A DNA stretch of 64,000 nt from positions 5,882,312 through 5,946,311 of the forward strand of contig NZ_CP022753.1 in the NCBI RefSeq assembly GCF_002263495.1. Direction: 5' to 3'. The notes under the pieces were generated by a model. The model was not told the origin of the DNA, did no database searches, and worked only from the letters and a program-made list of their open reading frames with translations. The stretch is from Nocardiopsis gilva YIM 90087. GTDB lineage: Bacteria; Actinomycetota; Actinomycetes; Streptosporangiales; Streptosporangiaceae. Made by a program: the position numbers and the translations under genes. Positions 61,263 through 64,000 of this stretch are shown in pieces; position 1 is the stretch's first letter, and each line of letters starts with the position of its first letter.

Positions 61263-62227
61263 CGTGAGACCGCCTTCCGTGCGTTGTCGTCCGTGCCGGC
61301 ATGGCCGGTGAGGGAGAGGAACACGTCGTCGAGGTCGGGGGTGTGCACCGACAACTCCTCGACCTCGAGGGACGCGCCGTCGACCCGGTCGAGGAGCGCC
61401 CGCAGCGACGCGACTCCGCTGTCGCCGGGGACATCGAGCGTCAGGCCGTCGTCGTCACGCGTCCCGCCGAGCGTGCGGGCCGCCGACTCCAGGTGGTCGG
61501 CCGCGGCGAAGTGCAGGCGGATATGACCGCCGGGGATGCGGCGCTTGAGCTCCGCCGCCGTGCCTTCGGCCACGAGGGTGCCGTGGTCGAGGACGGCGAT
61601 GCGGTCGGCGAGCTGGTCGGCCTCCTCCAGGTACTGCGTGGTGAGGAAGACGGTGACCCCGCCGGCGACAAGGTCGCGGATGATCTCCCACATGCCGCGG
61701 CGGCTGCGCGGGTCCAGGCCGGTGGTGGGCTCGTCGAGGAAGATGAGGCGGGGCTCGCCGACCAGGGTCATCGCGAGGTCGAGCCGACGGCGCATCCCCC
61801 CGGAGTAGGTGGCGGCGGGCTTCCCGGCGGCGTCGGCCAGGTCGAACCGCTCCAGCAGCTCGGCGGCGCGCTGCCGGGCGCGGCGGCGGCCCAGGCGGTG
61901 CAGGTTCGCCATCAGCAGCAGGTTCTCCTCTCCGGTGAGGAGGCCGTCCACCGCCGAATATTGGCCGGTGACGCCGATCGCGGCGCGGACCGCGTCGGGC
62001 TCCTGGGCCAGGTCGTGACCGCAGATCCGCGCCTGGCCGCTGTCAGCGGCAATCAGTGTCGACAGGATCTTCACCATGGTGGTCTTGCCAGCGCCGTTGG
62101 GTCCGAGCAGCGAGAAGATCGTCCCAGCGGGGATGTCCAGGTCGATGCCGTCCAGCACGACGTGGTCGCCGAAGGACTTGCGCAGTCCGGTGGCCGTGAC
62201 GGCCGCTGGTGGCGTGTGTCGGGTCAT
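61259..62227 (-). CDS. ABC transporter ATP-binding protein, DrrA-like
   Basis: 322 residues with Walker A LLGPNGAGKTTMVKIL, the Q-loop in GVTGQYSAVDGLLTGEENL, signature YSGGMRRRLDLAMTLVG, Walker B LIFLDEPTTGLDPRSRRGMW and the H-loop-region TTQYLEEADQLADRI. The C-terminal 100 residues are the extra domain typical of DrrA. It overlaps the permease gene (ATGA) and follows the DUF4097 gene, so the operon likely exports a compound under control of the RHH protein at its head. Confidence 0.94.
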   Translation of the reverse strand: MTRHTPPAAVTATGLRKSFGDHVVLDGIDLDIPAGTIFSLLGPNGAGKTTMVKILSTLIAADSGQARICGHDLAQEPDAVRAAIGVTGQYSAVDGLLTGEENLLLMANLHRLGRRRARQRAAELLERFDLADAAGKPAATYSGGMRRRLDLAMTLVGEPRLIFLDEPTTGLDPRSRRGMWEIIRDLVAGGVTVFLTTQYLEEADQLADRIAVLDHGTLVAEGTAAELKRRIPGGHIRLHFAAADHLESAARTLGGTRDDDGLTLDVPGDSGVASLRALLDRVDGASLEVEELSVHTPDLDDVFLSLTGHAGTDDNARKAVSR

Positions 62228-62323
62228 GTCTGCCTCGTTTCTCGTTCACCGCGATCGCGCTCCGCATGCTCACGTCACCGGAGAGCCCGCAGAGGCTCGC
62301 GGACACCAAGGGGTCAGAGGGGC

Positions 62324-63118
62324 TCAGGCGCGGCGGACCACGATGTCGCCGTAGACGCTGCGGGCGCGCACCTCGACGGTCTCTTCGGCGGTGCCCGGGC
62401 CCTCGGCCGCCTCCAGGGAGCTGCTCAGGGCGCCGTGCTTGGAGGAGGCGTCCAGCCAGGCCGCGGTGCCTTCGCGGACGCCGACCTCGATCTCTCCGTA
62501 GGAGGTTTCGATGTCCACGCGGCTGCGGACTACCTCGCCGATCCGGACGCTTCCGTGGGTGGCCCTCGCGTGGACGGAGTCCAGGGCGCGCTGGGCGCTG
62601 ATGTGCCCGTGGGCGGTGTTCATCCGCAGCTTGCCGCTGACCGTGCCGAGGGTGATGGCACCGCTGGACGTCTTGACCACGGCGCGGCCGTCGATCTCGT
62701 GGGCGCGGATCCAGCCGTCCGTCGAGGTGAGTTCGGCGTTTCCGGTCAGCCGGTCCAGCGCGATGTTGCCGCTGGAGGCAGTGATCTCGGCGGACCCGAG
62801 GTCGCCTTCGCAGCGGACGTTGGCGTGCCTGGCCTGGGCGTGGAGCAGCGAGCCGCGCGGCAGATCGATGGTCACGTCCGCCATGCCCTTGCGCAGCATC
62901 GAGCCCAGCACGGTGTTTCCGGAGTCCTTCACCAGCAGGCGGCCTCCGGCGCACTCGATCTGGATCTGTTCGGCGACCCGCACGTCGACGTCCTTGGCGG
63001 CGTCGCGGGGGCGGACCTCGACGGTCGTGTCGGAGCGGTCGCCGGCGTTGATCTGGACGGCGCCGACGAGGAGGTCGATCTCGGCGGTAATGGGTTCGGG
63101 TGTGTCGAAAGTTGGCAT
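62324..63118 (-). CDS. DUF4097 beta-helix repeat protein
   Basis: 264 residues of DUF4097-type repeating beta strands: GSAEITASSGNIALDRLTGN, then AVVKTSSGAITLGTVSGKLR, and THGSVRIGEVVRSRVDIETS. Usually annotated as a putative adhesin, but there is no signal peptide or membrane helix here, so it is probably cytoplasmic. GGAG at a favourable distance supports the ATG at 63118. It is placed between a DNA-binding protein and an ABC exporter, a recurring gene set in Streptomyces; its part in the system is unknown. Confidence 0.85.
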   Translation of the reverse strand: MPTFDTPEPITAEIDLLVGAVQINAGDRSDTTVEVRPRDAAKDVDVRVAEQIQIECAGGRLLVKDSGNTVLGSMLRKGMADVTIDLPRGSLLHAQARHANVRCEGDLGSAEITASSGNIALDRLTGNAELTSTDGWIRAHEIDGRAVVKTSSGAITLGTVSGKLRMNTAHGHISAQRALDSVHARATHGSVRIGEVVRSRVDIETSYGEIEVGVREGTAAWLDASSKHGALSSSLEAAEGPGTAEETVEVRARSVYGDIVVRRA

Positions 63119-63191
63119 GGCTGTCTCCAGGTCATGGCGGTGGTGGGCGTCTCCGCTGGTGGGAGACGTAGTGGAAATGGGGCGGGGGCGG

Positions 63192-63752
63192 CTAGCGGAC
63201 CCAGCCGGTGTAGCCTCGTCCGACCTGGCGGCCCGCGCCCCGATCGGGCCGTCGAGCGCCGGTGTCGAGCCCGGCGGCAACTGCGCGCACCAGCCAGGCG
63301 TTGACCGACAGCCCTTCGCGGCGGGCGGCCTCCTCGACCTGAGGCTTGAGGTGGACGGGCAGGCGCAGGGTGACCCGCGACGTGCCGCCGTCCTCGGCGT
63401 CATGCGGCTGCGACTCCGCAACGGGCCCGGCCTCCGCCGCGGCCTCGCCCGACGAGGGCCGCGGCGACGCGAGGCCCCCGTCGGAGGGACCGTCGACCGG
63501 TTCGTCCGTCGGCGGTGGCGTCACAATGAAGTCAGTCTGACCCCCTCGCAGCCGAACCTCGACCGAACCAGGAGCGAAATCGCGGGTGATCTCGTCGGCG
63601 GCCTCGGAAAGCGCATCCAGTAAGGCCAGTCGCGCAGCCGGCTCCAGCGCCGCCGCCAGCCGCTCAGCGACCGCCCGAGCATCCTCGTTGCCAGCTTCGG
63701 CGGCCACCACGAGCTGGCGGCGGAGGTTGTCCACATACGGCATCAGATCCAT
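63192..63752 (-). CDS. Ribbon-helix-helix (HicB/Arc-type) regulator
   Basis: 186 residues. The C-terminal part has the RHH/Arc DNA-binding pattern: SRVTLRLPVHLKPQVEEAAR, then REGLSVNAWLVRAVAAGLD. The N-terminal 70 residues form a helical domain (PYVDNLRRQLVVAAEAGNED), followed by a P/S/E-rich linker. It heads the DUF4097-ABC operon. The TGACGTCA repeats right before its start suggest autoregulation. It is often labelled HicB-like antitoxin by similarity, but no toxin gene is present. Confidence 0.8.
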   Translation of the reverse strand: MDLMPYVDNLRRQLVVAAEAGNEDARAVAERLAAALEPAARLALLDALSEAADEITRDFAPGSVEVRLRGGQTDFIVTPPPTDEPVDGPSDGGLASPRPSSGEAAAEAGPVAESQPHDAEDGGTSRVTLRLPVHLKPQVEEAARREGLSVNAWLVRAVAAGLDTGARRPDRGAGRQVGRGYTGWVR

Positions 63753-63760
63753 GACTTCAC

Positions 63761-63786
63761 TATGACGTCATCATGACGTCACGTCA
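63761..63786. promoter_or_regulatory. TGACGTCA operator upstream of the RHH regulator
   Basis: Two TGACGTCA palindromes at a 10-base period (ATGACGTCAT, then ATGACGTCA), plus a half site CGTCA, lie nine bases upstream of the RHH start. Tandem palindromic half sites are the usual binding pattern of ribbon-helix-helix dimers, so autoregulation is likely. Confidence 0.7.
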
Positions 63787-64000
63787 AGCCGAATTTGATG
63801 CACATTGACGCCACCCCGCGTCTTCCGATGAATCACTTCAGGCTGCCCGGAGACCCCGATGACGGGTTCGCCCTGTAGTTCTGGCGTACTGTGAGGGTCG
63901 TCGCCGGACATCGGCTAACGCTGAAGCCCTCTGGCCTGACCAGGTGCTTTCCTAACCCAGAAGAAGCTGCCACCCCACATGTCACCCACCGTGTAGCCGC

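Noticed and set aside
63192-63752. HicB antitoxin of a toxin-antitoxin pair
   Set aside because: No HicA-like toxin gene is adjacent; the neighbours are a DUF4097 gene and an ABC exporter, so it is treated as a regulator.

Overview
The window is high-GC actinobacterial chromosome. Codon third positions are strongly G/C, GTG starts are frequent, and many neighbouring genes overlap through GTGA or ATGA. Gene order and the protein flavour suggest an aerobic filamentous actinomycete of the Streptosporangiales, most likely near Nocardiopsaceae. This placement is inferred from gene content, not from a marker alignment.

Positions 1 to about 25,060 form a conserved actinobacterial housekeeping block, nearly all on the minus strand. 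From high to low coordinates it holds dacB, a DUF2342 zinc protease, tilS, hpt, ftsH, folE, folP, an NTF2-like gene, folB, folK, DUF3180, two bacterial PH-domain membrane proteins, a DUF2520 gene, panC, a fused nadB-nadC, coaX and lysS, followed by a LuxR-type regulator and an argA-like acetyltransferase cut by the window edge. ppa diverges from dacB. The order resembles the ppa to lysS segment of mycobacteria (recalled, not searched). Two accessory insertions interrupt it: a pair of 79-residue secreted peptides (8.7-9.7 kb, one chaplin-like) and a repeat-rich noncoding island (13.2-14.1 kb).

Positions 25-37 kb are accessory: a membrane-anchored sigma-region-2-like protein, a NERD-type protein, several unassigned small genes, a DEDDh exonuclease, a BCCT transporter, a divergent PfkB kinase / GH4 glycosidase pair, an excisionase-type HTH protein, a DUF642-like protein and tRNA-Thr(CGU). 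Positions 37-47 kb return to core functions: a TAP-type lipoprotein hydrolase, ricT-like, holB, an MFS-thymidylate kinase gene whose frame changes inside its linker, and topA.

Positions 47-52 kb hold DUF5703, a tandem 74-bp repeat array, two secreted proteins, an M20 peptidase and tRNA-Leu(GAG) with a serine-integrase remnant at its 3' end. Positions 52-56.7 kb are an Asp23/AmaP envelope-stress cluster: an ECF sigma factor and an Asp23 protein carrying an anti-sigma-like zinc motif diverge from CsbD, three more Asp23-family genes, a J-like protein, a small membrane protein, DUF6286 and an AmaP-like anchor. Positions 57-64 kb hold a small membrane protein, an MmyB-like regulator divergent from a quinone reductase, and a ribbon-helix-helix / DUF4097 / DrrAB-type ABC operon with a clear TGACGTCA operator.

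The least explained material is noncoding. A family of long hairpins with a conserved outer stem and covarying inner stem occurs at three gene borders. A second family is built on ATGATCAT, and a hairpin-forming tandem array lies at 47.5-47.7 kb.
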